Shown here: piece by piece, positions 27,487 through 37,061 of the stretch
Layout: every line of letters starts with the position of its first letter
Numbering within the stretch: the stretch's first letter is position 1
Assembly: GCF_000368925.1 (NCBI RefSeq)
Contig: NZ_KB849755.1
Location: forward strand, 277,639 to 341,638
Origin: Acinetobacter bereziniae LMG 1003 = CIP 70.12
GTDB taxonomy: Bacteria > Pseudomonadota > Gammaproteobacteria > Pseudomonadales > Moraxellaceae
DNA length: 64,000 nucleotides
Direction: 5' to 3'
Position numbers and translations under genes: made by a program
The notes under the pieces: model-generated
What the model was told of the DNA's origin: nothing
What the model saw: the letters and a program-made list of their open reading frames with translations, nothing else
The model's database searches: none

Positions 27487-27687
27487 ACTTCTCAACCTTC
27501 AGTATGCGCTCAAACAACACTATTGACGGTATATTGCACAATATATTCATCGAATGCTGAAAAATCATCCTGATCGTGACTTTATCTCATTTTAAGAGTA
27601 TGTAACTATAAATTTGAATGATTATTTAGAAACTTGCATTTTTAAATAAGTATGGGCAACACTCCAGTATTTATATAGATTTAAAAC

Positions 27688-27703
27688 TGGCATAAAAAAT
27701 GCT
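27688..27703 (+). promoter_or_regulatory. Sigma-54 type promoter of the asparaginase gene
   Basis: TGGCATAAAAAATGCT matches the -24/-12 pattern TGGCAC-N5-TTGC with the invariant GG and GC exactly 12 bases apart (27689-90 and 27701-02). It lies 33 bases before the ATG. In Pseudomonas the periplasmic glutaminase-asparaginase gene is known to be sigma-54 dependent, which supports the call. Confidence 0.6.
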
Positions 27704-27736
27704 TAAGACCAGAACAAAGACTGAAAAGGAAGACTT

Positions 27737-28795
27737 ATGAAAAAGACGGTTACTGCACTTGCGCTTGCAATTGGCATGATTTTGCCCTTTAGTAGCTATG
27801 CAAAAAACAATGTCGTTGTTGTTGCAACAGGTGGAACAATCGCTGGAGCAGGTGCAAGCTCGACCAACAGTGCAACCTATACTGCGGCAAAGGTTCCTGT
27901 GGACGATTTACTCAATGCTGTTCCACAGATCCAAAACCTTGCCAATGTGACTGGTGTACAAGCTTTGCAGGTCGCTTCTGAAAGTATAACCGACAAAGAG
28001 CTGTTAACTATTGCGCGTAAAGTCAATGAATTGGTTAAAAAACCTGATGTGAATGGTGTGGTCATTACACATGGTACAGATACATTAGAAGAAACAGCTT
28101 ATTTTCTTAGTCTCACAGTTCATACTGATAAGCCGATTGTCGTGGTTGGCTCTATGCGCCCACCTTCAGCACTTTCTGCTGATGGACCTTTGAACCTTTA
28201 TAGTGCTGTCGCATTGGCTGCTTCAGACACTGCCAAAGGAAAAGGCGTCTTTGTGCTGATGAATGATGATATTTTTGCAGCACGCGATGTCACTAAAGCC
28301 ATCAATATCCATACTGATGCATTTGCAAGCCAATGGGGTGCTTTAGGAACACTGGTTGAAGGAAAGCCATATTGGTTTAGAAATGTTGCTAAGCGTTTTA
28401 ACAATAGTTCTGAATTTAATATTGAAAATATTCAAGGTGATACACTCCCACTTGTACAGATCGTTTATGGTTCTGGCAATATGCTTCCAGATGCATATTT
28501 GGCTTATGCAAAAGCTGGCGCTAAAGCAATTATTCATGCGGGAACAGGAAATGGTTCTGTTGCGAATTATATTGTGCCGACATTGAATCAACTTCAACAA
28601 CAAGGCGTACAAATCATTCGTTCGTCACGTGTTCCACAAGGCTTTATCTTGCGTAATGCTGAGCAACCAGATGATAAATACGGTTGGGTTGTAGCACATG
28701 ATTTAAACCCACAAAAAGCCAAACTTCTAGCGGCATTAGCGCTCACAAAAACCAAAGATCCTAAAGAAATCCAGCGTATGTTCTGGGAATATTAA
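27737..28795 (+). CDS. ansB: Periplasmic type II asparaginase / glutaminase-asparaginase
   Basis: Hydrolyses asparagine, and probably glutamine, in the periplasm. The 352-residue precursor has a signal peptide (MKKTVTALALAIGMILPFSSYA). The catalytic motifs are VVVVATGGTIAGAGAS (first Thr) and VVITHGTDTLEETAYF (second Thr and Asp), with VGSMRPPSALSADGPLNL also conserved. Ribosome site AAAAGGAAG. A sigma-54-like promoter suggests nitrogen control. A terminator lies 18 bases after the stop. Confidence 0.95.
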   Translation: MKKTVTALALAIGMILPFSSYAKNNVVVVATGGTIAGAGASSTNSATYTAAKVPVDDLLNAVPQIQNLANVTGVQALQVASESITDKELLTIARKVNELVKKPDVNGVVITHGTDTLEETAYFLSLTVHTDKPIVVVGSMRPPSALSADGPLNLYSAVALAASDTAKGKGVFVLMNDDIFAARDVTKAINIHTDAFASQWGALGTLVEGKPYWFRNVAKRFNNSSEFNIENIQGDTLPLVQIVYGSGNMLPDAYLAYAKAGAKAIIHAGTGNGSVANYIVPTLNQLQQQGVQIIRSSRVPQGFILRNAEQPDDKYGWVVAHDLNPQKAKLLAALALTKTKDPKEIQRMFWEY

Positions 28796-28813
28796 TGCTT
28801 TAGGGTAAATACT

Positions 28814-28854
28814 TGCCACATATTGAACTGTATCGATAATATGTGGCATTTTTT
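28814..28854 (+). terminator. Terminator after ansB
   Basis: TGCCACATATT pairs with AATATGTGGCA, followed by six T. Confidence 0.85.
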
Positions 28855-28913
28855 ATGATGGTCATTAAAAATAAATATTGAGCAAAAACCACAACATCAT
28901 TTTGGTGCAAATA

Positions 28914-29453
28914 ATGAAAATACAGCTGATAACACTCCTCATACTTTCAGGTTGTTGCCTTTCTAGCGCTTCTGCCAATGTCCCTTTTAAAAAAGTATCT
29001 GAGTGTGATAGTGATTATTTTAATGGCGATTATTGCGCTAAAGCCAATATCGCAAAATATAAAACAGCACTTAAAAACATGAAGGCTAATTTTGATAAAA
29101 AATATATCCTATTAAATACTGGAACTTCTGACTCATTAGAAATGATTGCATTAGATACCCAAACTGGTATTGCCTACCCACTCAATTATCAATTTACGGG
29201 CTGGGAAGATAACCAAGGCAATGTTAAAAAGAAACCATCCTATACATTTTCCTTAAATGATCCAAAATTATGTTTGATGGGCTCGCAGTTTGATGGTGAT
29301 CATCCTGGTACGCATGAAACCTATAGCAATATTCGAAACTGTTTTAGCATCAAAAAAGAACGCTCATTTACATCTTTTGATTCTACCTATACCGACAAAG
29401 TTCAATATCAATATGATGATAAAAAAAAGACATGGATTCCTTATCCAGATTAA
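28914..29453 (+). CDS. Exported protein, unknown function
   Basis: A 179-residue product with an N-terminal export signal (MKIQLITLLILSGCCLSSASA). The LSGC tetrapeptide could act as a lipobox; otherwise cleavage after ASA is likely. The mature part contains several Cys (CDSDYFNGDYC, CLMGS, NCFSI) that may form disulfides, and a C-terminus rich in Tyr, Asp and Lys. The upstream in-frame start at 28878 would bury the signal and is not used. No family recognised. Confidence 0.7.
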   Translation: MKIQLITLLILSGCCLSSASANVPFKKVSECDSDYFNGDYCAKANIAKYKTALKNMKANFDKKYILLNTGTSDSLEMIALDTQTGIAYPLNYQFTGWEDNQGNVKKKPSYTFSLNDPKLCLMGSQFDGDHPGTHETYSNIRNCFSIKKERSFTSFDSTYTDKVQYQYDDKKKTWIPYPD

Positions 29454-29513
29454 TCCGCTCTGCTGAGTAATTTAACACGCGCTATACGTTGCTTTGTCCA
29501 ATTCATACAATTC

Positions 29514-29554
29514 GCCAAGATCAAGTATTTCTATTATAAGTTCTTGGCTTTTTT
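29514..29554 (+). terminator. Probable terminator
   Basis: GCCAAGA/TCTTGGC stem with a long (21-base) loop followed by six T. The remaining spacer to 29785 shows no gene. Confidence 0.5.
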
Positions 29555-29785
29555 GACTCAATAGCTCCACATTATATGTTCCTAATTAAGCGTTAGTTTT
29601 GATTAGTTTGGTTTTTATCATCTTTTTATATTTTCTTTGTTCATTTTTGATTTTGTTGTCGTTTTAAATTGTCAGACAAAATAAATCGGTGATGTCCTGT
29701 AAAGCATAGAACTTGTCCTAAACTCCAATTCTGAGCCTTTGTTATTCCTCCTAGGATAAAAATGACAGAATTTTAGTGAAATACA

Positions 29786-30886
29786 ATGAACAAAATACTC
29801 CCTAAATTTTCATTTTTGAGCAAGTTTTCTGGAAGGAGTTTACTTTTAGGACAAGCTTTGCTTGATCAAGCTGTTAAATATTCAACTTTGCCATTTTCAG
29901 CTGCCGACATCATTCACCCACGAGTGGATGATAAATTTTATTCGTGGACGCATTATGGAATTTTCTTTCCACTATTGCCTGAACCACATCGCTACTTAAA
30001 TATTATGATTTTTATTGGTACTCCAGGTGTCTTGGCTTTTGATCATGACGCAATTACCCACGGAGATCCTCGACAATCTGCTACATTCTTTTCCAGTACC
30101 GCAGCCTTAGAAGATCATTTACTCAAAGCCTATATGATTCCACAAGAAACGCATATTTCGGATTCAGATCATCTGATAACGTTAGGTGAAGAAGTCTCAA
30201 TTTCTGGTCAATTGCCTTACATTCATTTGAAAGGACATTATTGTGGATTAGATTTTGAATTTGATTTAAATGTTTCAGATCATGCATCATGGTTTGTAAA
30301 ATCACCGATTTATGATCATTTTAGTCTGTTAAGTCACTTTAAAGGAAAATTAGAATATCAAGGTGAATATACGCTTACTGAAGGCTTATGTACGTATGAA
30401 TATGCACGTGCAGTTGGTCCTTATAACCTTTCAAAGACATTACTTGAGGAGCACAATAAAATTCCTTTAACATTCTTTACCTACCAAATCATTAATTTGG
30501 ATAGTGCAACGCAATTATTGTTGACCAAAGTTGATGTGCTTGGAAAACCTGCTGCGTACACCTTACATATACGACATACTGATCGTCCTGCGGAAGTCCA
30601 TACACAAGTAGAATTTAAAGTAATCGCACATGACGTTGATGATTATGTTGCACCAGACGGACATAAGATGCGTTTACCACGTTTATTTAGTTGGACAGTT
30701 CATAATGATACCGATGAACTTATATTAGATATTACCGCTGAAATTGATAGCCCTTATCGCTATGGGCATGGTCGTGGTTATGCCAGTGCCTATAATTTTG
30801 CAGGGCAATATTTAGAAACTGCTGTTGAAGGACGTGGCTATATTGAATATGTTGATATGGTCGACCAAAACAGTTTTAATGATTGA
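29786..30886 (+). CDS. Conserved protein of unknown function, DUF6670-like
   Basis: A 366-residue protein resembling an uncharacterised family common in Acinetobacter (DUF6670, from memory). Alternating beta-type segments such as YLNIMIFIGTPGVLAFDH and SISGQLPYIHLKGHYCGLDFEFDLN suggest a lipocalin-like beta barrel, and the C-terminus (GHGRGYASAYNFAGQYLETAVEGRGYIEYVD) is Gly- and aromatic-rich. No signal peptide or long membrane span is evident. A MITE-like element starts 12 bases after the stop. Function unknown. Confidence 0.75.
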   Translation: MNKILPKFSFLSKFSGRSLLLGQALLDQAVKYSTLPFSAADIIHPRVDDKFYSWTHYGIFFPLLPEPHRYLNIMIFIGTPGVLAFDHDAITHGDPRQSATFFSSTAALEDHLLKAYMIPQETHISDSDHLITLGEEVSISGQLPYIHLKGHYCGLDFEFDLNVSDHASWFVKSPIYDHFSLLSHFKGKLEYQGEYTLTEGLCTYEYARAVGPYNLSKTLLEEHNKIPLTFFTYQIINLDSATQLLLTKVDVLGKPAAYTLHIRHTDRPAEVHTQVEFKVIAHDVDDYVAPDGHKMRLPRLFSWTVHNDTDELILDITAEIDSPYRYGHGRGYASAYNFAGQYLETAVEGRGYIEYVDMVDQNSFND

Positions 30887-30898
30887 TTTTATTAACTT

Positions 30899-31368
30899 TA
30901 TATAACCTGAGTTCGATAAAAATCCTTGATGAAAGATGATACAGTCAAACTGCCTGATTATTCATATAAGTGATTTAGATGATTCATTTATTTTGTACTT
31001 TTTGAATCATTGATGTTGTTGCTATCGTGGGGCGACATGGATGTCGCCATGTTGAGCGGGGGTAAAGGATGTACCCCTCGCTCAACGAAAGATTTTTGTC
31101 ACTTTTCATCTCTGAAAAGTGAGGTATCGCCTACGCAAAAGAATTTAAACTTTAGAAGTAAAGCATGGCAGTGCAAGCTTTAGATCATCAAACAATCTAT
31201 TGATCGCTTTCATTTTATTGATCAAGAGAAATGAAACGCTATTGATGGTTGCGCTTACGGATCTCCGCTCCTCATCCTCAAATTGGATGAAAATCCAGCA
31301 AATATCTGCATGGATTTATTATTTTTCAATGAGTTGAATATTTAATTGCATCGAACTCACGTTATATA
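30899..31368. repeat. MITE-like element with 19-bp terminal inverted repeats
   Basis: TATATAACCTGAGTTCGAT at 30899-30917 matches the reverse complement of 31350-31368 in 18 of 19 positions. The 470-base element has no ORF. Inside are a hairpin-like GCGACATGGATGTCGCC, a GAGCGGGGGTAAAGGATGTACCCC region, an ATCGCC...AATTTAAACTTT block and a CGGATCTCCGCTCCTCAT block, parts of which recur at 9577-9745 and 10418-10770. The two intact elements share TATATAAC-TGA ends. Confidence 0.7.
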
Positions 31369-31411
31369 TTAAGTCTCAATGCTCAAAACAACAGCAATAT
31401 TGTCACCATAA

Positions 31412-31433
31412 AAAAGAGGCTTCAGCCTCTTTT
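31412..31433. terminator. Terminator after tsaD
   Basis: AAAAGAGGC/GCCTCTTTT with a 4-base loop. Confidence 0.85.
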
Positions 31434-31458
31434 CATTAGATCAAATCATTCAATTTAA

Positions 31459-32484
31459 TTAAGCAGGTTGTGTTAATTCTGTCATTGGCCACCGCGGCGT
31501 TGTGGTCACAGCTAATCCATCCTGCTGCCCCGCTTTTAGACGCTGATAACCAGCAAATGCAATCATGGCACCATTATCGGTACATAAAGCAGGTTCAGCA
31601 TAATAAACTGTTGCTTTAATTTTAGCTAAGTCTAACTCTAAACGTTCTCTTAATCGTTTATTTGCACTTACGCCACCCGCGATCACTAAACTTTTTAGAC
31701 CCGTTTGTTTTAGTGCTTTTACTGATTTCTTTACTAAAGTATCCACCAAAGCTTCTTGGAATGAAGCTGCAATGTCAGCATGATAGTTTTCAGTATTGGC
31801 ATGTTCAGTGTCAAGTTTTTTCAGTTGTACTGAAACCGCAGTTTTTAAACCACTAAATGAAAAATCCAAGCCTTGATGCAACATAGGGCGTGGAAATTCA
31901 AATGCCTCTTTACTGCCTTGTTCAGCTAATTTTGAAATATTTGGTCCGCCGGGATAAGGTAATTTCAACATTTTCGCAACTTTATCAAATGCCTCACCTG
32001 CAGCGTCGTCAATCGACTCACCTAGAATTTCATACTGACCTATTCCATGCGCAGCCATCAATTGGGTGTGTCCACCTGAGACCAATAAAGCAACAAATGG
32101 AAATTTTGGAGGAGTTTCTGATAATAATGGTGCCAACATATGCCCTTCCATATGATGCACACCAATCGCTGGTTTATTTAAAGCAAAAGCCAAAGTTCGA
32201 CCAAACAAAGCGCCTGTCATCAATGCACCCATTAAGCCTGGTCCACGTGTATATGCTACTGCATCAATTTCAGACTTCTTAATACCACTCTGCTCAAGCA
32301 ATTGATTAATCAAAGGAATTAGCTTTCTCACATGATCTCGTGAGGCTAACTCTGGAACCACACCACCATACTCTGCATGCAATTTAATTTGACTATATAG
32401 CACTTGTCCTCTTAAGCCGACTTCACTGTCATAAAGTGCCAAACCTGTTTCATCACACGAAGTTTCTAAGCCAAGAACGATCAT
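31459..32484 (-). CDS. tsaD: tRNA N6-threonylcarbamoyladenosine synthase TsaD
   Basis: Transfers the threonylcarbamoyl group to A37 of ANN-decoding tRNAs with TsaB, TsaC and TsaE. The 341-residue protein starts MIVLGLETSCDETGLALYD, has the metal-binding HHMEGH motif (near 110), and the ASKHA motifs LLVSGGHTQL and IAGGVSANKRLRERL. Divergent from rpsU, the widely conserved arrangement. Confidence 0.97.
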   Translation of the reverse strand: MIVLGLETSCDETGLALYDSEVGLRGQVLYSQIKLHAEYGGVVPELASRDHVRKLIPLINQLLEQSGIKKSEIDAVAYTRGPGLMGALMTGALFGRTLAFALNKPAIGVHHMEGHMLAPLLSETPPKFPFVALLVSGGHTQLMAAHGIGQYEILGESIDDAAGEAFDKVAKMLKLPYPGGPNISKLAEQGSKEAFEFPRPMLHQGLDFSFSGLKTAVSVQLKKLDTEHANTENYHADIAASFQEALVDTLVKKSVKALKQTGLKSLVIAGGVSANKRLRERLELDLAKIKATVYYAEPALCTDNGAMIAFAGYQRLKAGQQDGLAVTTTPRWPMTELTQPA

Positions 32485-32629
32485 TAAATTGCCTTTTACC
32501 TATTTCAAAATATTGCCAAAGCTATTATAGACTTGTGATATGAGATGTAAATGAGTAAAATACTGACCTTCACTTGTGATCTAGGGTAATTCGACCCTGA
32601 TCTTATCCATAACTTAATGAGGATTCTTC

Positions 32630-32845
32630 ATGCCACAAGTTAAATTGAAAGAAGGCGAACCAGTTGACGTAGCTATTCGTCGTTTCAAACGTTCATGCGA
32701 AAAAGCGGGTGTTTTAGCTGACGTTCGTAAACGTGAATTCTACGAGAAACCAACTCAAGAACGTAAACGTAAAAAAGCTGCTGCTGTTAAACGCTACCAA
32801 AAGAAATTGGCGCGTGAATCAGTACGTACAACTCGCCTTTACTAA
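32630..32845 (+). CDS. rpsU: 30S ribosomal protein S21
   Basis: A 71-residue basic ribosomal protein (MPQVKLKEGEPVDVAIRRFKRSCEKAGVLADVRKREFYEKPTQ... in family order), exact family length. Ribosome site TGAGGA. It is followed 39 bases later by yqeY; dnaG, the usual partner in many gammaproteobacteria, is not here. Confidence 0.97.
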   Translation: MPQVKLKEGEPVDVAIRRFKRSCEKAGVLADVRKREFYEKPTQERKRKKAAAVKRYQKKLARESVRTTRLY

Positions 32846-32884
32846 GATTAATTTGTGATTGATTGACTCAACCTGGACAACATA

Positions 32885-33331
32885 ATGACGACTTTAAAAA
32901 ACCAAATAACTGATGTTTTGAAAGCAACAATGCGTGCTAAAGAAATGGATAAGTTAACGGTAATACGTGGTCTACAGGCAGCAATCAAGCAAATCGAAGT
33001 CGATGAGCGCATAGAGCTTGACGATAATCAAGTTCTTGCGGTCATTGAAAAGCAAATCAAACAACGTAAAGAATCGGTCAAAGCCTTTGAAGGCGCAGGC
33101 CGTGAAGATTTAGCTAGTAAAGAACAAGCCGAAATTGAAGTTTTATCTCAATTTCTACCTGAAGCTATGTCAGAGGACGAGCTTGATTCTCTCATTGCGC
33201 AAACAATTGAAGCGCAAGGTGCAACTAGCATGAAAGATATGGGTAAGGTGATGAATTCTCTACGTCCGATCATAGCCGGACGTGCCGATCCTGCACAAGT
33301 TTCTGCCAAAATTAAAGCAAAACTTGGCTAA
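32885..33331 (+). CDS. yqeY: GatB/YqeY domain protein
   Basis: A 148-residue helical protein of the YqeY family, related to the C-terminal domain of the GatB amidotransferase subunit. Typical segments: TVIRGLQAAIKQIEVDERIELDDNQVLAVIEKQIKQRKES and SQFLPEAMSEDEL near the middle, GRADPAQVSAKIKAKLG at the end. The family is often next to rpsU. The exact role in tRNA or translation is unsettled. Confidence 0.92.
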   Translation: MTTLKNQITDVLKATMRAKEMDKLTVIRGLQAAIKQIEVDERIELDDNQVLAVIEKQIKQRKESVKAFEGAGREDLASKEQAEIEVLSQFLPEAMSEDELDSLIAQTIEAQGATSMKDMGKVMNSLRPIIAGRADPAQVSAKIKAKLG

Positions 33332-33501
33332 GCCCCAGTCATTAATCTACATTTCTGTTTGATTTGGTCTATTTAATCCATTTATTTTGCAATGAAATAA
33401 TACACAGTTAAATAGTCCAAATAATCATATCAAAAAGCATTTCAATTCTACATTTAATCTGATAATGGCGAATGTCTCTCAAACCACCATCAACTGAATC
33501 T

Positions 33502-33990
33502 TTACAGATTGATATTCAAGACTTTCAGTAAAAAACCGTCCTTTTCACACAACTTTCGTACCAGTAAGTTTTCAACATTAGCGTTTAAAACAACAAAGTT
33601 CCATTTAGAAAATAAGGTATGGATAAATAACTTTGGTGCTTGAGTTATATCGCCTTTTTGCTTGAATTTTGCATTTCCCCAAAAACCAATCGATACAGTA
33701 TTGAGCTGCCCATCAATATTATGATTATCCATAACACCTTAAAACTCATTTGAAGCATTTAAACAAATAATAAATACAAAGTTTTCTTGGTTTTACAATG
33801 CGATCAAGCGTGATTGACAAAAAGCCTTTAACACCTACAAATTTGGTTCATCCAATGCCTATGCAAGGTTTTCAAGAAACTCCTCAACACAGTTAGCATA
33901 TCTTGTATTGTAGAAAATAAACCATGTGCATCAGAGGGTTGAATAATTTTTAGAGCATGTTTGATTATTTTCAATTTTAAATTGCATCAT
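33502..33990 (-). pseudogene. Decayed RimJ/RimL-type GNAT acetyltransferase
   Basis: The minus strand starts MMQFKIENNQTCSK at 33990 and changes frame to IIQPSDAHGLFSTIQD, a RimL N-terminus. The original frame resumes as LDEPNL-stop-VLKAFCQSRLIAL-stop-NQENFVFI, then MDNHNIDGQLNTVSIGFW, KFKQKGDITQAPKLFI and NANVENLLVRKLCEKDGF to a stop at 33502. These match in order the family motifs (IGFW, KG..T.A, EN...R.LCEK.GF). At least three in-frame stops and one frameshift make this a pseudogene. The 76-codon open stretch at its 3' end is not an independent gene. Confidence 0.75.
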
Positions 33991-34036
33991 ATCTATAACT
34001 CAATGTTTCCTAGATACCCTCTGATCAAAACAAAGA

Positions 34037-34396
34037 CTATTTCAAATCACATTGAATATTATATTTATGAAGTAACTGCATTTCAGGAGAAGACATTACT
34101 TTATCAATCACATTTTGCTTAGTCATCGACTGAACTGTCAAAGGTAAATACTGGCGACTTTCATCAGTTGTTTTATATATATCATTCACATATTTCTGCA
34201 CAATTGAACAAAACTGTGCTTTTTGTTGTTCATTAAATTGAGTCAATTTAGGGTCTAAACTACGCAAAAAAAACTTCATATCAGCATTATATTGAGCAGA
34301 AATACGCTCTACTTCACGAACATATTGTTCTGGCACCGCAGCAGATAAACTATGTGTAAATAGTAAAACGCTTAAAAAAATTAGAATTTTCTTCAT
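34037..34396 (-). CDS. Small exported protein, unknown function
   Basis: A 119-residue product with a signal peptide (MKKILIFLSVLLFTHSLSA). The mature part is helical and charged, with Cys residues in QFCSIVQKYV and NIQCDLK that could pair. ATG at 34396 is chosen over the one 3 codons upstream because it gives a standard n-region; no strong ribosome site is seen for either. Downstream of the BepA-like gene's 3' end, same strand. No family recognised. Confidence 0.65.
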   Translation of the reverse strand: MKKILIFLSVLLFTHSLSAAVPEQYVREVERISAQYNADMKFFLRSLDPKLTQFNEQQKAQFCSIVQKYVNDIYKTTDESRQYLPLTVQSMTKQNVIDKVMSSPEMQLLHKYNIQCDLK

Positions 34397-34505
34397 GTGA
34401 ATCAAATACTTTATTATACATTCTCAGTCTCTTAAGATTAACCTGTTCATAGCAGAATAGAAAGTAAATTTTCTTTAATCTGTTTATTTAAAACAAAGAA
34501 TACGA

Positions 34506-35948
34506 TTAAATTTTCATTTTTCGTTCGTCTTGCATTACTTTAAGCCTTGTTTCGATTCGCGCACTCATTGCATTATTTTCTTTAGCAAGACGCTTGGCAT
34601 GTAAAAGTGATTTAATGGCATTTTCTTCATCACCTGTCCAATACTGAGCTTCCGCTCTATTTCTTAGAACATTTACAGTACGCATCGGATTTTGTTTGTC
34701 TAAATTCGCTGCCTGTTGCAACAATTGCCAACCAATAATATCTTTATTATTTTTACTGACAAATCGATTAACCAATTGTTCAGCTTCTTTCGGCTTATTT
34801 TGTCTTAAATACACTTCAGCCAATTTATAGCTTAATGCCCGATTTTCAGGCGTAATGCGCTGTTTTGTGATAATGGTTTGGTAAGCATCATCGATTTTGT
34901 TTCTACCCAAATAAATATTGGTTTGAATTAGGCTTACCAAAGTATGGTCTGGATTGATTTGTTTAGCCAAATTAAGCTGAGATTGAGCATTGTCATAATC
35001 ACCTTGGAGTAAATAAAACTCACTTAATGCCAACAAACCGGGAAAATTATTTTTTCGCGCAAAAGCCATTAACTGACGATCATTGGCTTGCCCTGAAACC
35101 ACCAAAGTATACCATTTGATGATATCAAATTCTTGCTGTGAGCTATGTGTAGTGACTTTTGGAAATTGATTTGCTCTTAACCTCGCCTCACTCATCCGCT
35201 CTGTTGTTAGCGGGTGCGTAAGCCAAAAATCAGGTAAAAAACTAAGCTGACTGGTTGCTCGATGCATAATTTCAAAGAAGTCAGCCATACTTTCTGGATC
35301 ATAACCCGCACCATACATAAATTGCATACCGATACGATCAGCTTCGCGCTCTTGGTTACGGCTATAACTCAGTTGTTTGTCCATGAGTGCAGCTTGTGTA
35401 CCCATCATCACAGCACCGCCAACATCACCATCTGCCTTGGAAGCCAATGCAGCACCGACAATAATACCTGCGAGTGCCAATAAGCCTTGCCCTTTAAATG
35501 CTTCTTGCGAGCGACTGTAATGACGCTGGGTAACATGGGCGATTTCATGCCCCATCACACTGGCAACTTCATCGATATTGTTTGATGCTGTGACCATCCC
35601 TGTATTGAGCGCAAATAAACCACCCGGAACAGCAAAAGCATTAATTTGTGAATCCTTGATGAGCACCAAGCCGACAGGTTGTCCAAGTTGGGTCTGGCTT
35701 AGGATTCTGGAGAAAACCATCATAAACTGGTCTTCTAACCATGGGTCATGGAGTACAGGCATCTGCTGTTGAACTTGACGATAGACTTTTTCACCAATGG
35801 TTTTTTCTTTTTGTTGATCAATAAACCCTACCCCACCACCAATTTCAGGAACATCAAATTGCCCCCCATTTTGATGCTGGGTAAATGTCGCTGCTGAGCT
35901 GATTGAAATGCTCAAACATAAACATAAGCTGAGTAAGGTCTTGTTCAA
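34506..35948 (-). CDS. bepA: Periplasmic M48 metalloprotease with TPRs, BepA-like
   Basis: A 480-residue protein in the BepA/YfgC mould, which in E. coli helps or degrades outer-membrane assembly substrates such as LptD. Signal peptide at the N-terminus, zinc motif HEIAH at 134-138, third ligand Glu202 in EREAD, and a C-terminal TPR region from about 290. The start codon is TTG with only a weak GAG upstream. It lies on the minus strand between an exported protein and a dehydrogenase. Confidence 0.9.
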   Translation of the reverse strand: MNKTLLSLCLCLSISISSAATFTQHQNGGQFDVPEIGGGVGFIDQQKEKTIGEKVYRQVQQQMPVLHDPWLEDQFMMVFSRILSQTQLGQPVGLVLIKDSQINAFAVPGGLFALNTGMVTASNNIDEVASVMGHEIAHVTQRHYSRSQEAFKGQGLLALAGIIVGAALASKADGDVGGAVMMGTQAALMDKQLSYSRNQEREADRIGMQFMYGAGYDPESMADFFEIMHRATSQLSFLPDFWLTHPLTTERMSEARLRANQFPKVTTHSSQQEFDIIKWYTLVVSGQANDRQLMAFARKNNFPGLLALSEFYLLQGDYDNAQSQLNLAKQINPDHTLVSLIQTNIYLGRNKIDDAYQTIITKQRITPENRALSYKLAEVYLRQNKPKEAEQLVNRFVSKNNKDIIGWQLLQQAANLDKQNPMRTVNVLRNRAEAQYWTGDEENAIKSLLHAKRLAKENNAMSARIETRLKVMQDERKMKI

Positions 35949-36044
35949 TAGATCGGCTCAATAATCTTTGTGTTTTCAATATAACATTGAATTTAGAACA
36001 AATTTGCAATGAAGTGTTATATTGTTTTAACTTTACTTTACATC

Positions 36045-37013
36045 TTAATTAAAGTCTTGATTCACCAAATATCTTGGCATATGACCTGCTAACGCATCAA
36101 TCAAATTTTGATAAGCCAATTCCGCCATTTTTTTACGGGTTTCTGCAGTTGCTGAACCAATATGTGGTAATGTCACCACATTTTCAAGCTGAAATAGTGG
36201 TGATTCAGCCAAAGGTTCTTTTTGATAAACATCCAATCCTGCAGCAAAAATCTGTTGATTGGTCAAAGCGTCGATCAGTGCTTGTTCATCAACCACAGAG
36301 CCACGAGAAATATTGATAAATATCGCATGCTTCTGCATAAGTTTTAGTTCAGCTGCACCGATTAGCGCTTGAGATTGCTGATTTAAATCCACTGCAGTCA
36401 CTACAAAATCAGATTGCTCAAGTAAATCTTCAAGACTTTTGTACTGTGCATTGAACTGCTGAGCGACTTCTATTTTCTCACGGCGGTTATGATATAAAAT
36501 ATTCATATTAAAACCGTAAAAACCTCGACGGGCAATGGCGGCACCAATATGACCTAAGCCAATGATCCCTAGAGTCTTACCAAAAATGTCTTTACCAAAT
36601 TGAGCTGGACTGATGGTACGTTTCCATTCACCTTGCTTGGTCCACTGGTCTAAACTTGGGACCTTTCGTGCTGCGCTCATTAATAATGTGAAAGCTAAAT
36701 CTGCGGTTGTTTCTGTCAGTACATGAGGGGTATTTGCCAGCCATATTTTCTTTTGATTTAAGTAGGCAAGATCATAATTATCATAACCGACACTGACAGA
36801 AGATATAATTTTTAACTGCTGTGCCGTTGCTAAATTTGTTTCGTTCAGTAGACGACCTGCACCAATCATTGCATCAGCATCAACCACTTCAGTACGAATC
36901 TGTTGATTAATATCACCTTGTTTCGGATCTAAAACCACCACCTTAAATTGATGATTTAAACGTGACAGAATTTCTGAATCGATTTGGCTAAAAACAACAA
37001 CTTTTTGTTTCAT
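36045..37013 (-). CDS. D-isomer 2-hydroxyacid dehydrogenase (GhrB-like)
   Basis: An NAD(P)-dependent dehydrogenase of 322 residues, probably a glyoxylate/hydroxypyruvate or 2-ketogluconate reductase. Rossmann motif GLGHIGAAIARRG near 155, catalytic Arg in INISRGSVVDE, Glu in LDVYQKEPL and His in LPHIGSATAETR. The RR in YHNRREK just after the second strand favours NADPH. The exact substrate is open. Confidence 0.9.
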   Translation of the reverse strand: MKQKVVVFSQIDSEILSRLNHQFKVVVLDPKQGDINQQIRTEVVDADAMIGAGRLLNETNLATAQQLKIISSVSVGYDNYDLAYLNQKKIWLANTPHVLTETTADLAFTLLMSAARKVPSLDQWTKQGEWKRTISPAQFGKDIFGKTLGIIGLGHIGAAIARRGFYGFNMNILYHNRREKIEVAQQFNAQYKSLEDLLEQSDFVVTAVDLNQQSQALIGAAELKLMQKHAIFINISRGSVVDEQALIDALTNQQIFAAGLDVYQKEPLAESPLFQLENVVTLPHIGSATAETRKKMAELAYQNLIDALAGHMPRYLVNQDFN

Positions 37014-37061
37014 TTAGATCAAACTCCCTTCCAACACAATCATTCAATAAGTTTTCGATAT

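Noticed and set aside
33502..33732. 76-codon ORF as an independent small gene
   Set aside because: Its sequence is the 3' half of a RimL-type acetyltransferase whose 5' part lies upstream with stops and a frameshift.
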